64,000 nucleotides of DNA from Begonia masoniana (lineage: Eukaryota; Streptophyta; Magnoliopsida; Cucurbitales; Begoniaceae). The position numbers were made by a program, and so were the translations under genes. Location: NCBI GenBank assembly GCA_022432975.1, contig CM039506.1, positions 16,938,121 through 17,002,120 of the forward strand. The letters are read 5' to 3'. The notes beneath the pieces are model-generated. The model saw only the letters and a list, made by a program, of their open reading frames with translations, was not told the origin of the DNA and did not search any database. Positions 41,501-56,410 of the stretch are shown piece by piece (within the stretch, counting starts at the first letter, position 1; every line of letters starts with the position of its first letter).

Positions 41501-42941
41501 GATTTGAACCATCAACCAACGGTTTTGGAAAGATCAAAGATCACAACAAAGGATTCCGAGTGAATAACAGTATGAAATGAATAAGTTGAAGGATGCCACT
41601 CCGAGTTGTTAGTCTGCTCCACGTGGAATCCTGAGAGGTTAGAATCTATTGATGTCCCTATGAGAAGAACTACGTACGTTGATTTGGCCGAGGCTCACCG
41701 CGTCTCCTTTTCTGTACATCCGGGTTAGCACCAAGATGTATCGAGACTTGAAGTTACGTTATTGGTGGCCTAATATGAAGATGGATCGCCAAGTATGTAA
41801 AGTCATGGCTTTGTATGCACGCAATTTAAATCAGAGCCATCAACGCCAGGGTGTAACCCTTCAGCCGCTACTTTCCCGAATGGAAGTGGGAAAACATTGC
41901 CATGGATTTTGTCGTAGGTTTACCTAAGACAACTAGAGGACATGACAGTATATGGGTTGTGATTGATAGGATGACAAAGTCAGCTCATTTCTTACCTGTT
42001 AAGACAACCTACACGATGGACCAACTTGCTAATCTTTATGTTCAAGAAATTATCAGATTGCATGGGATTCCGTATCCATAGTTTTCTGACCGTGACCCTA
42101 GATTCACCTCCCGATTCTGGAAAAGTTTGCAAGGTACATTAGGTACAAAATTATCCTTCAGCACCGCCTTTCACCCGCAGACAGATGGACAATCCGAGAG
42201 GACCATTCAGATACTCGAGGATATGTTGAGAGCATGTGTGCTAGACTTTCAGACTACATGGAGTAGACACCTACCTCTGATTGAGTTTTCTTACAACAAC
42301 AGTTACCAGTCCACTATTGGTATGGCACCCTATGAAGCTTTGTATGGCAGGAAATGTAGGTCACCTTTGTACTGGGATGAGGTTGGCGAAGCAAAACTTT
42401 AGGCCCCGAGATTTTACAACAGATGTCAGACAAGGTTACGATTATTAGGAGGAGAATGTTAACTGCACAAAGCCGACAGAAGAGTTATGCGGACCAAAGA
42501 AGAAGAGATCTTGAATTTTCTGTTGGTGATGAAGTTTTCCTGAAGATTTCACCATTTCGAGGAGTCTTAAGATTTGGTAAAAAGGGAAAGCTTAATCCAC
42601 GCTTCGTTGGACCATTCCCTGTCTTAGCAAGAATTGGCAGTACAGCCTATAGATTACTTTTGCCCCCATCTTTGGGAAAAGGTTCACAATGTCTTTCATG
42701 TGTCTATGCTAAGGAAATGCATACGCGATCCGACTCAGGTTGTTGAACCGACAGAAATTGAAGTTGAGCCTAATTTAGTATATGAAGAGAAACCAATACA
42801 GATTTTGGAATATGCAGTCAAGACTCTGAGAAACAAAGAGATTCCATTGGTGAAAGTTTTATGGACAAATCACGGCATTGAAGAGCCACATGGGAAAGAC
42901 AGCAGGAGATGCTGGACAAATATCCTAAGTTAATTGCTTGA
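38593..42941 (+). pseudogene. gag-pol: Gag-pol of the second element B copy
   Basis: Nucleotide-level homology to 27188-31608 is complete, but the frame breaks dozens of times from 38593 to about 41880; only fragments such as [11 protein letters not shown] and [16 protein letters not shown] are readable. From 41881 integrase and the C-terminus are nearly intact (open blocks 42127-42402 and 42423-42933), with a few 1-nt indels. The damage is mostly single-base insertions and deletions rather than substitutions, which is not how old elements decay. Confidence 0.88.
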
Positions 42942-42982
42942 GCAATTTTCGAGGACGAAAATTTTGTTTAAGGAGGGGTGGA

Positions 42983-45334
42983 TGTAACACCCGACATTTC
43001 GGCCAGGTGATTTTCTGACCATTTTCATTGTCACCCTCTTATGTAACCTTTATGATTTAAATTTAATGTTAAGATAAAAGTATTACAAGTTGAGTAAAAC
43101 TAGGTTGGGTGGCAGTTTTGTAATTAAAATTTATGGGTTAGGTATAAATAGGAAATGGAAACCTCAAACCTCATTTATTACCACTGTAGCCGACATTCCC
43201 TCTCGGCGATTCCTTCTCTCCCAAGCTTTACTCTCGGCTATCAGAACCTCCCCTTGCCGACGGCTGTTTCAGCCTGCTTTTCTCTGCAATCTGCACCCGA
43301 GGTATGAAATGGACAATGTAGTCATTTATTAGTGATTAAAGCTCGCTTTCAACTCGGCATTGAGTTCGGATTTCTAGCAGTGGCCGAGTAGTTTTAGACT
43401 CTTTAAGTCTGAGAGTAGAAATGTCATCCCAATCGATTCTGAACATTTTAAAGTAACCAACTCGGATTTAATCAATGGTAAAAACCTGTCCACCTAGTTT
43501 CGGATTTCAGACTGCAGTGTGTCAAACAGTGGAATCGGAATGACTTTAGCTGTTAGATTCTAGGATGACTTTCGAGTAGAACTTTTAGGACTTTATTTTA
43601 ACTACTGTAATGTGGAATGTTTTAGGTGAAGAAGTTGAAGAGAAAGTGATTCAAGTTGCTAAGGAATCCAGGTAAGTGAATGTACTAAGTTTCCGGCCAA
43701 TAGGGCCCTACATCAAAGGATTATGTTACATTTAGCGAACGTTGTCAGCTATAAGTTCGATGAAATGTCGATGGATATGATTCTGGTATTCTGATATACT
43801 CCCCTGTCTTAGTTCGATGATTAAGTGCATTTATGTTATGCATCATGTTTTACTTCTCAAGCATATGAAATGTTTGAAATATGTTTTCCCATGAATAAGA
43901 TAAGAAGATAAAACTTATGCAACGTGGTTAAGTGAGGGTTGGGGGTGGTTCGTGCGCAAGTCACAGTCCGCAGTAGGACATATGAATACGACCCGCAGTA
44001 GGGACCATGATCAAACTCACTGTCGACCCCCTTTTACAGCACAAATCCTCTCTTAATCCACATAATGTAATGAAGAATACGAATGATGAATATGAGCATG
44101 TCCGTGAATGATGATTATGATCAATGAATACGAGATACGATTATGAATGATGATTAGACTAAGTACACGAAAAGAAAAGACTCATGAGCATGTTTTTCTC
44201 CAAGTTATGCATTCATGAACTCATAATAGTTTGCATTCCTTACTAAGCCTTCGGCTTACAGTTACCACCTTATGATGTAGGTGAAGAAATATCAGGTGAG
44301 GATTTCAAGATTGATGAAAGTGTCTGAGTTCGGTTGCTGGAAGTGATCAGGGTGGAAAATCTGTGGCTGGATGGCGAACATGACTCTCTGGTTTCAGCTT
44401 TTAAGATTTAATAATGTTTATGAACAAGGAGTCTAAAGTATGATGAGGTTACTTTCGAATATTGAGCTTAAGTCTGTCTAATATGAGTACTGAGTCTGAA
44501 ATATTTGTGAAGATATAGAATGAGTTATTTTACCTAAGTCTTCCGCTGTGTGAGTTTGAATGAATTTATGGATTATTCCGATGAGTTTTGGCCATTAAGA
44601 TTTAAGTTACGAGGTCTACGTTTATCTAGATAGAAGTCTGAGAAAACCAGGATGTCTTCCGCTGAGGAATATTGGAGGGAAGGAGTTTGTCTTCCGGCTG
44701 ACGTCATCGAAGAGGAAAAGTATTTGTCTTCCGGCTGACGTCATCGGTAGAAGAAATGTGATGGAAGCGGGAGAGTTTGTCTTCCGGCTGACGTCATCGG
44801 AAGAGGGAAAAGTATTTGTCTTCCGGCTGACGTCATCGGTTAGAAGAATTGTGATGGAAGTCGGGTAGTTTGTCTTCCGGCTGACGTCATCGGAAGAGGA
44901 AAAGTATTTGTCTTCCGGCTGACGTGATCGGTAGAAGAATTGTGATGGAAGTCGGGTAGGTTTGTCTTCCGACTGACGTCACCGGTAGAGGAAGTGAGTT
45001 CTTTGTCGTTTACTGACCGGTAGAGGAAGTGAGTTTTAAATTGATCACACGGGTTGCACGTGACCTGTCGGCAGATGCAAATATGTGTGCCTGCCGATAG
45101 ATGTTTAATGAATCATGTGGGATGCACGTGCTGACCGGCAGATCAACTTGAAGCTCGTCGTTTAGTGATCGGCAGGAGTGAGGAGTTATAATGGATATAT
45201 TCAGTGAATTGAATGAGATGTTTTAAGTTATGTTAAGTCAAAAAAATATAGATGAATAAATATGTGGACTATTATGATCCAGTTACGTCACGAGTTTAGT
45301 AACAAAACCGAGTTTAAAGGATTCGGGCGTTACA
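42983..45334 (+). repeat. Right LTR of the second element B copy
   Basis: A near-identical copy of 31650-34005, sharing its diagnostic variants, with scattered 1-nt indels. The TGACGTCA array is present (about 44695-44985). Confidence 0.93.
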
Positions 45335-47345
45335 GATGAGTTTCAAAGCTTGCTTGTGCCGAGAGCTTATCATGTTTCATCTCGCGGGTGAACTTCTGCC
45401 AGAATTTAAAGTTAGCCGCGAAGCTACAGTGACATCGTTTTCAGCATTAACTCCAGACCTTTAATGGCGACGACGAACAGCACTTTAGCAAGCAACGGAT
45501 ATCTGCTTCAGTACGGATGCTTCCCAACGGTAACATTTCTCCATTTTGAAGAAAGAAGCATTCAATTCTGTGAAGCATTTTTTACAGAGTATATAAGCAG
45601 AAGAAAAGGCTCGAAGACTAACTTTGCGAATTTGATTTCCTGAGCCATAACGTGAAAATCATACTCTGTATTCTCAATCTACATCTCTCTACTCCAAAAC
45701 TTGAGATTCTGTTTTGAGAGTTTGTAGATTATTGTAATCTATCATTCAAACCTGAAAATCCTGTAAGGCAGTGGATTGACTCCCGCAAAGTTCAATCCAG
45801 GATTGTGAAAGGCTGTGGATCGAAGCCCGTAAGTTCGATCAGATTTTATCGTTGAGGAGAAGTAAGAAATCTTCAGGGAGAGCCTTGGAGCGTGGACGTA
45901 GGCAGTTTGGCCGAACCACGTAAAAATACTGGTGTCGAATTTCTCTTTCTCTCTCTTTATATTATTTGATTACTTGTGTTAAATCTAAGTTTAATCAAGA
46001 AGAGAAATTAGGTTGAATCACAATTAAAATTAAAAAGTCTAATTCACCCCCCCTCTTAGACAATTCCGATCCTACACAAAGGTCTTCAAAAAATAATCCA
46101 TTTCCATTGTCCCTTCCTGGTGTTGGGCTTTGATGCATTCTTCATACTTGTGCAAAAATCTTTCCTCTGCGATGTGTTTTTCATGACGAAGAAGAACACT
46201 GGTACTAGGAAAGTTCTTGCTGACATTACAAACTCACGAAGAAACCAGACATCGAAGAAGAAGCAGAATGCAAGAACTTTCTTTGTGAGTTTGTAATGTC
46301 AGCAAGAACTTTCCTAGTACCAATGTTCTTCTTCGACATGAAAAAGACATCGCAGAGGAAAGATTTTTGCACAAGCATGAAAAATGCATCAAAGCGCAAC
46401 ACCAGGAAGGAGCAATGGAAATTGATTATTTTTTGAAGACCTTTGGACTTAGTAACGGTAACTAACAAAATTAAGAATTTGAATATAATTTGTTTTAATA
46501 TTTATGCAGTTAATATCTTTGTACTTGTGGGTTGCTTTTGTTTTTATCTTTAGGTTGGCCCCAAGAGCTACCATCTCTTAATAAAGTTAGTTTTTGCTTC
46601 ATCTCTTACATTTTAAATTCTTCAGTTTTTTATTTTTATAAACGTCTTTTGCTGCTTTTGTTGTAGCCGGAAAGCCCTTCGAGGAGTCCTCCGAGGCTCT
46701 TAGAAGAGATGCTGGAGCTGCCAATCACGAGATTTGCTTTACCTGATCCTCCACCTCCTAAATCACTTGATGATAATCAATGCTGGGAGGATAGAGACAT
46801 AAATTTCAAATTGTTGGACTCCCCAAAGTTGGTGAAGCACCCATAGATTTGCAGAGGCATCTCAAGAAGTTTATTAGTTTTTTTTAGTTTTTGGATGGAG
46901 ATGGATGAAGATGATTTTTCTCATCCCTTAGGCCTCTAAGTGCAGGCTTGTGTCAAATAACTCATCTTTTGATTGAACAAGTTTGTACTTGTGTTTTTAG
47001 GTCGAAGAATTCAAATATGTACCTGTTCAATCAAAAGATGAGTTATTTGAATTCTTCAACCTAAAGACACAAGTACAAATTTGTTCAATTAAAAGATGAG
47101 TTATTTGAATTCTTCGACTTAAAAACACAAGTACAAACTTGTTCAATCAAAAGATGAGTTATTTGACACAAGCCTGCACTTAGAGGCCTAAGGGATGGGA
47201 AAAATCATCTCCATCCAAAAACCAAAAAAAAAACTAATAAACTTCTTGAGATGCCTCTACAAATCTCACAGTGTTTCACTGACTTTGGGGAGAACTGGTT
47301 GAACCATGGGAACTGGTTGAAGAGAACATGGCAAAAATTTTCTTC
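45335..47345 (+). repeat. Second copy of the copia LTR end and PATRONUS-like palindromes
   Basis: Nearly identical to 34006-36026: copia LTR end (to about 46076), palindrome 1 (about 46085-46445), last exon (about 46670-46890) and palindrome 2 (about 46850-47270). No independent coding potential. Beyond 47345 the sequence continues into unique flank instead of re-entering an LTR. Confidence 0.93.
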
Positions 47346-47452
47346 TATTAAATTGAAGAATTTTTTTTTACTTAGTTTTGATTTCAGGCTAAGATTTCAA
47401 TGGAGATTCGTGTGCTTTTATTATGATTTTTACTTGCTAGTTGGTGTTGATA

Positions 47453-49574
47453 TGTAGCACCCGGTTCTATTAAGCCACATTTAAATTATCACATAGGATG
47501 TATTAGCTGTTGTGTAAAATTTGGGAAAGAAAGTGATTAGGTTATTTAATAACTATGCAAGGACAAAAGAGTAATTAGCAATTTGGAAGAAATGGATAAC
47601 GTATTTAAGGGAAGTGTTAATGAAGTAGCCGCCACTGTTTCATTTCATTTTCCTGTTCCACTCTCAGCTCATCAGCTTAGCAGAGCGCGATAGGAGACCC
47701 TCTTCGACTTTCTCCAGCGATTTCCTCCGAACTTGGGGAGTTTTGCTTCTATTTCTTGCTACATTGTATTTATCGTTGGTGGAAGGGATGATAAATGAGG
47801 TTTTGAGAAGGCATACGCGAGTGGTGGTTTCGGTTTAAGTTGAAATCGGGAATGCACAATGACTAGAGTTTCCAAAACAGTTTCCCTTAGATTTATAGTG
47901 GTTTAGGATGAAGATTAGAGGAAATTTAATGTATGCTCTGTCTATGGTTATAGGTTCGAGTAATACCCGAAGTAGCTTGCAAACAAGTTTTTCCAGGAGA
48001 CCAGGTAAGTGAAGTATTGTGTGTGCCTTCGGGCCTACATCACAAAACAGTAGGTGTATGCATGTTTGAGTATTTTCTTGTGTGTTATGCATCATGTTTT
48101 GAAAGAATACGAAAATGAGCTTTCATGTAATATTATGGGAAACCAGTACAGATTGAACTGCATTGGCGGTTAAGGGAACTAATCCACCCCTTAACTGATT
48201 ATGAGGATTTATAACATTGGGAGAACTGATCCCACTCCCAAGGGAATTGAGGGATCAGAACAGCTATTAAGGGACCTCATCCACCCCTTAACTAATGAAG
48301 AGGATGTAGACATTGGGAGAGTTGATCCCACTCCCAAGGGAATCATGGGATCTGATCAGTAGACAAACGATGTGCAACTGAGATGAGAAAGTAGAAACTG
48401 CATATTTAGGTTTCATGTTTCGCTTTTCATTTCATTATTGCTTTACTTACTTAGCATTAGGTTAATAGATGAGTTTTGTGATGTAGGAGGATACTGCAGG
48501 TGAAATTCCTGAGTGCACAGATGATTAGAACTGGTTGGAGGAGTACATCCATGTCTCGGCTTGGTAAACTGATGAGGCGGGTTAACTGGTGTCAGCAGTT
48601 GTTGAGGTTTAGTTAATAGTGTTTCAATCTGAGTATGTTAAGTTTTCATGACAGAATGGTTTTAATGTTTTGAATACGTTTTGAGATTTTCTGATGATAG
48701 TATTTCTGTGGGATTTTAAATGTTGGTTCTTACTGAATTTTAGTAATGCAATGGTCTGAAATGTTTAAGTGAAGTGAGAAAATCCCTTTCCGTAGTTAGA
48801 ATTGTCGTTCTGCTCCCTGTCAGTAGATGAAGTCTATCGGCAGATGTTGAGTTGATAATCTGTTCTCTATCGGTATGTGTAGTTTGTCTCACCGGTGGAT
48901 GCATGGTTAAGTCAATCGGATGAATGAATCATCCGGCTGACGTCACCGGTGTATGTATGATTAAGCTGATCGGAAGATGTCTTCAGTAGAGTCATCGGAA
49001 GATGTAGTTTTATTCTTATCAGAACATATCTTCAGTAAAGCCATCGGAAGATGTAGTTTTATTTCTATCGGAAGATGTCTTCAGTAAGCCATCGGAAGAT
49101 GTAGCGTATTAACTTACCGGATGATGAAGGAAGTGTTTCTTTTGTCGTTTAGTCACCGGTAGATGTAGAATTAAGTTGACTGGATGAAAAAAATCATTCG
49201 GCTGACGTCATCGGAAGATGTAGAAAGTACTTTGTCGTTTTGTGACCGGTGGATGTCTTCTATTTCTGTCTCAGCTCCTTCCGTTGACTTTGCTCATCGG
49301 CAGATGCATTTGACTTCTGCGATTTCTCAAGTTTCCTACGGTTTAAACTTTATTTCTCATTGGCCGATTACTTCTTAACATTTCCAACGATTATTTTAAC
49401 ATGGTTTTGTTTAATTTTATTTTTGTTTAAACGATTTCCGCTGCAAGTTTTCATGCTTTATCAAATGTCCAAATTTTGAATTTTGAACGAAGTTTTAAAT
49501 TTGGTCCAAGTTTTTCTTAGTAATATTCGGGTTTAAGAGTGACAAACCGGGTTCAGATAACTCGGGGCGTCACA
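47453..49574 (+). repeat. Element C left LTR (2122 bp)
   Basis: Contains a micro-exon candidate (about 47954-48004, ending ACCAG|GTAAGTG), GATCCCACTCCCAAGGGA modules (48170-48360), and from 48820 to 49320 about a dozen CGG(C/A/T)AGATG or CGGCTGACGTCA motifs. The first donor-like site of the right LTR (TTGGTGAGTT) reads TTGGGGAGTT here. Confidence 0.92.
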
Positions 49575-49577
49575 GTA

Positions 49578-49589
49578 TGGTATCAGAGA
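49578..49589 (+). other. Primer-binding site of element C
   Basis: TGGTATCAGAGA, initiator tRNA-Met type with the last base changed. Confidence 0.85.
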
Positions 49590-49657
49590 CATTCAGTTAA
49601 ACCGTTCAAAAGATTACTCATCAGTGCCAATCGTTGCATGGAAGTACTCCAATGACT

Positions 49658-49717
49658 GTAAGTGTTTATGTTAGCCTTAGTAACTAGATGTTTATGAAAG
49701 TAATTAACCTTATGCAG
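49658..49717 (+). other. Candidate 60-nt leader intron upstream of element C gag
   Basis: ACT|GTAAGTGTTTA ... TTATGCAG|GAATCC, 12 nt before the ATG. Confidence 0.5.
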
Positions 49718-49729
49718 GAATCCAGTATA

Positions 49730-52384
49730 ATGGCTAGATGCCCAGGGAGACCTAGAGTGCCTAGAGAAATGCCAAATGTAAGAGGTGAAGAGGAGCCTAG
49801 TGTGATTAGGCAGCTGACAGATTTGGTGCGTCAGCAGACTGACATAGTGCGACAACAGTCCGACCAACTAGGAGTGTTATTGAACCGGGAAGTACAAGGA
49901 AGTGCCAACTCGGGCCATGGCAATGAGCATTCAGGGGACCGATTTCGCAGGCTTCAACCGCCCACATTTGATGGAAGATCATCTAACCCGATTGTTGCTG
50001 AAGAATGGTTGAGGAAGATTGAGAGCATGCTCTGATGTGTCAACGTCGGAGAAGGAGATAAGGTCACCCTGGCAACGTTTCATTTTGCTGGAGACGCTCA
50101 GCTTTGGTGGGAGACAATTGAGACCACCACTGATGTTTTGGCTATGACGTGGTCTCAGTTTAAGGACACCTTCTTTAAGAAATATTTTAACAGCACGGTC
50201 CAGGCTGCGAAGAAGGTGGAGTTCATGAACTTGAAGCAGACAGGGTCTGTGGCAGAGTATGTTAGACAATTTGAGTCTCTTTCCAGATTCGCTGGACACT
50301 TTATTCACAGAAACAAAGATAAGGTGTTTCAATTTATGAATGGACTGAAGCCAGAGGTGTACAGAGGGGTCAAGTATTCAGGCTTTAAAGATTTGCCTTT
50401 CAGTGAAGTTGTGTCCACAGCCTTGGAGGTGGAGGAAGCCGAGATGAAATGTTCTGGGCCGAAGGAAGCCCCACGAAAGTTTGTTCAACCCCAACAACAG
50501 AGAGGAGTGAAGAGGCCAAGTGAGAGCCAGTATAGTCAAGGAATGGGAAAGAAAGTACTAGATACTAAGATGTTTCCTCAGTGCCCAAAGTGTTTGAAGA
50601 ACCACCCGGGCGAGTGTAGATTTGGGACAAATAAGTGTTTTAACTGTGAAGAGGTGGGACACTCGTTCAGGGATTGCCCAAAGCCTAGAATTACCCGTTG
50701 CTTCAACTGCAATAAAGTCGGCCATATCAACAGAGACTGCCCAGCCTTGAAGGGCGGACCTGCCAAAATTAAACCAAGAATATTCTCCATGATGGAGTCA
50801 GGTGATGAGGACCAGCCTGCTGTAGTGTCAAATACTATATTGGTTAACTCTATACCTGCTTTTACTTTGATAGATTCGGGTGCAACGCATTCTTTTGTAG
50901 CCTCTACTTTTGCTGATAAGTTAGATGTACGGTTTACTTCCTCTGAGCATGTGTTTAACGTAGCATTACCCTCTGGTGAACGCATGCACTCATACCAAGT
51001 GATGCCTGATAGCATTGTATTAGTAGGAAACATGAATTTGCCTGCCGATCTCATTATTATGGACATAACGGGATTTGATGTAATCTTAGGGATGGATTGG
51101 TTGTTTAAGAATTATGCCACAATAGATTGTAGGACTGGAATTGTTAGTTTTCAACCCCCTGGAGGTTCGAACCATACTTTCCAAGCTCTGAAGAAGAGTA
51201 AGGAAATGACTGCAATGACTTCTGTCAATTGTAGACCCTCCCCATGCAAAGAGTATTTGTGCTTTTTGGCCAGTGCTTTAGACACACAACTAGTAGAAAA
51301 ATCAAGCCCCAAAAATGTCTTAGTTGTCCAAGACTTCCCTGAAGTATTGCTAGATGACCTTCCTGGCTTGCCACCAGATAGGGAAATTGAATTTGTGGTA
51401 GATGTTTACCCCGGCGCCGAGCCTGTGTCCAAAAATCCATATAGACTAGCACCAACGGAACTTAAAGAATTGAAGAAACAGTTAGAGGATTTGTTGGAGA
51501 AGGGGTTCATACGCCCTAGCTTTTCACCATGGGGTGCACCTGTCCTTTTTGTCAAAAAGAAAGATGGATCAATGCGTATGTGCATAGACTATAGGGAATT
51601 GAATAAGCTAACTGTCAAGAACAAGTATCCGCTGCCGAGGATCGATGACTTATTTGATCAGCTTAGGGGTGCAAGAGTTTTCTCTAAGATTGACCTTAGG
51701 TCCGGTTATTATCAGTTGAAGGTTAAATCTGAAGATATCCCAAAGACTGCCTTTCGCACAAGGTATGGACATTATGAGTTTTTGGTTATGTCTTTTGGTT
51801 TGACAAATGCACCAGCAGCCTTCATGGATCTCATGAATAGGGTGTTTCACAAGTATTTGGACAAGTTTGTCATTGTATTCATAGATGACATTCTAATCTA
51901 TTCTAGAACTAAGGATGAGCATGCAAGGCATTTGAGTTTGGTGTTGGAAGTACTTAGGCAGCACCAACTTTATGCTAAGTTTTCCAAGTGTGAGTTTTGG
52001 TTGGACAGAGTTCACTTTCTTGGTCATGTGATCTCTGGAGATGGGATATCTGTGGATCCAGCCAAGGTTCAAGCAGTTAAGGAATGGCCCCAACCGAGGA
52101 ATGCTAAAGATATCAGGAGTTTTCTTGGACTAGCGGGATATTATAGAAAGTTCATAGAAGGATTTTCGAAGGTTGCTACACCCCTCACTATGTTAACAAG
52201 GAAAAATGTGAAGTATAATTGGACTGATAAATGAGAATCCAGTTTCCAGACCTTGAAACAGAAACTAACCAATGCTCCAATTCTGACCCTTCCTGTCGAT
52301 AATGGTAAGTTCAGCATATATTGTGATGCATCCAAAGTTGGACTTGGTTGTGTTTTGATGCAAGATGGAAAGGTTTATGCTTAT
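49730..52384 (+). pseudogene. gag-pol: Element C Gag, protease, RT and start of RNase H
   Basis: The ATG at 49730 (MARCPGRPR) is in frame with the remainder. An in-frame TGA at 50033 follows RKIESML. Gag continues ([25 protein letters not shown]) and has two CCHC knuckles ([28 protein letters not shown]), where B and D show one. Protease has [12 protein letters not shown] has [11 protein letters not shown] and [10 protein letters not shown] second TGA at 52232 lies just before RNase H (FSIYCDASKVGLG). All are one frame, so two nonsense changes separate otherwise intact domains. Sequence stops at the G run. Confidence 0.9.
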
Positions 52385-55093
<2,709 letters not shown>

Positions 55094-55128
55094 ATTTTGA
55101 GGACAAAATTTCTTTAAGGAGGGTAGAT

Positions 55129-56410
55129 TGTAGCACCCGGTTCTATTAAGCCACATTTAAATTATCACATAGGATGTATTAGCTGTTGTGTAAAATTTGG
55201 GAAAGAAAGTGATTAGGTTATTTAATAACTATGCAAGGACAAAAGAGTAATTAGCAATTTGGAAGAAATGGATAACGTATTTAAGGGAAGTGTTAATGAA
55301 GTAGCCGCCACTGTTTCATTTCATTTTCCTCTTCCACTCTCAGCTCCTCAGCTTAGCAGAGCGCGATAGGAGACCTTCTTCGACTTTCTCCAGCGATTTT
55401 CTCCGAACTTGGTGAGTTTTGCTTCTATTTCTTGCTACATTGTATTTATCGTTGGTGGAAGGGATGATAAATGAGGTTTTGAGAAGGCATACGCGAGTGG
55501 TGGTTTCGGTTTAAGTTGAAATCGGGAATGCACAATGACTAGAGTTTCCAAAACAGTTTCCCTTAGATTTATAGTGGTTTACGATGAAGATTAGAGGAAA
55601 TTTAATGTATGCTCTGTCTATGGTTATAGGTTCGAGTAATACCCGAAGTAGCTTGAAAACAAGTTTTTCCAGGAGACCAGGTAAGTGAAGTATTGTGTGT
55701 GCCTTCGAGCCTACATCACAAAACAGTAGGTGTATGCATGTTTGAGTATTTTCTTGTGTGTTATGCATCATGTTTTGAAAGAATACGAAAATGAGCTTTC
55801 ATGTAATATTATGGGAAACCAGTACAGATTGAACTGCATTGGCGGTTAAGGGAACTAATCTACCCCTTAACTGATTATGAGGATTTATAACATTGGGAGA
55901 ACTGATCGCACTCCCAAGGGAATTGAGGGATCAGAACAGCTATTAAGGGACCTCATCCACCCCTTAACTAATGAAGAGGATGTAGACATTGGGAGAGTTG
56001 ATCCCACTCCCAAGGGAATCATGAGATCTGATCAGTAGACAAACGATGTGCAACTGAGATGAGAAAGTAGAAACTGTATATTTAGGTTTCATGTTTCGCT
56101 TTTCATTTCATTATTGCTTTACTTACTTAGCATTAGGCTAATAGATGAGTTTTGTGATGTAGGTGTTGAGGATACTGCAAGTGAAATTCCTGAGTGCACA
56201 GATGATTAGAACTGGTTGGAGGAGTACATCCATGTCTCGGCTTGGTAAACTGATGAGGCGGGTTAACTGGTGTCAGCAGTTGTTGAGGTTTAGTTAATAG
56301 TGTTTCAATCTGAGTATGTTAAGTTTTCATGACAGAATGGTTTTAATGTTTTGAATACGTTTTGAGATTTTCTGATGATAGTATTTCTGTGGGATTTTAA
56401 ATGTTGGTTC
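55129..56410 (+). repeat. Element C right LTR, truncated by element D
   Basis: Matches 47453-48730. The micro-exon candidate is 55630-55680 (51 nt) with GTAAGTG donor and a GATGTAG acceptor at 56162. It stops at TTGGTTC where the D LTR begins; the left LTR continues TTACTGAATTTTAG. GGTTC is the expected TSD of D. Confidence 0.92.

Larger units (their letters stand above)
36027..45334 (+). mobile_element. Second copy of element B (tandem duplication), 5'-truncated and partly error-rich
   Basis: It aligns to 24696-34005 throughout. The left LTR (36027-38432) lacks its first 25 or so bases and any TSD, joining directly to PATRONUS-flank sequence. The right LTR ends at 45334 followed by GATGA and the same flank as copy 1. 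From 36027 to about 41880 indels occur every 10-20 bases; after that the copy is near-identical to copy 1. Confidence 0.9.

Noticed and set aside
36027..41880. An ancient, degenerate gypsy element
   Set aside because: Changes are almost all indels, start and stop abruptly, and affect non-coding LTR equally; the flanks are near-identical to copy 1.
47346..47452. A gene between the tandem duplication and element C
   Set aside because: Only about 107 bp of AT-rich unique flank; nothing codable is seen.
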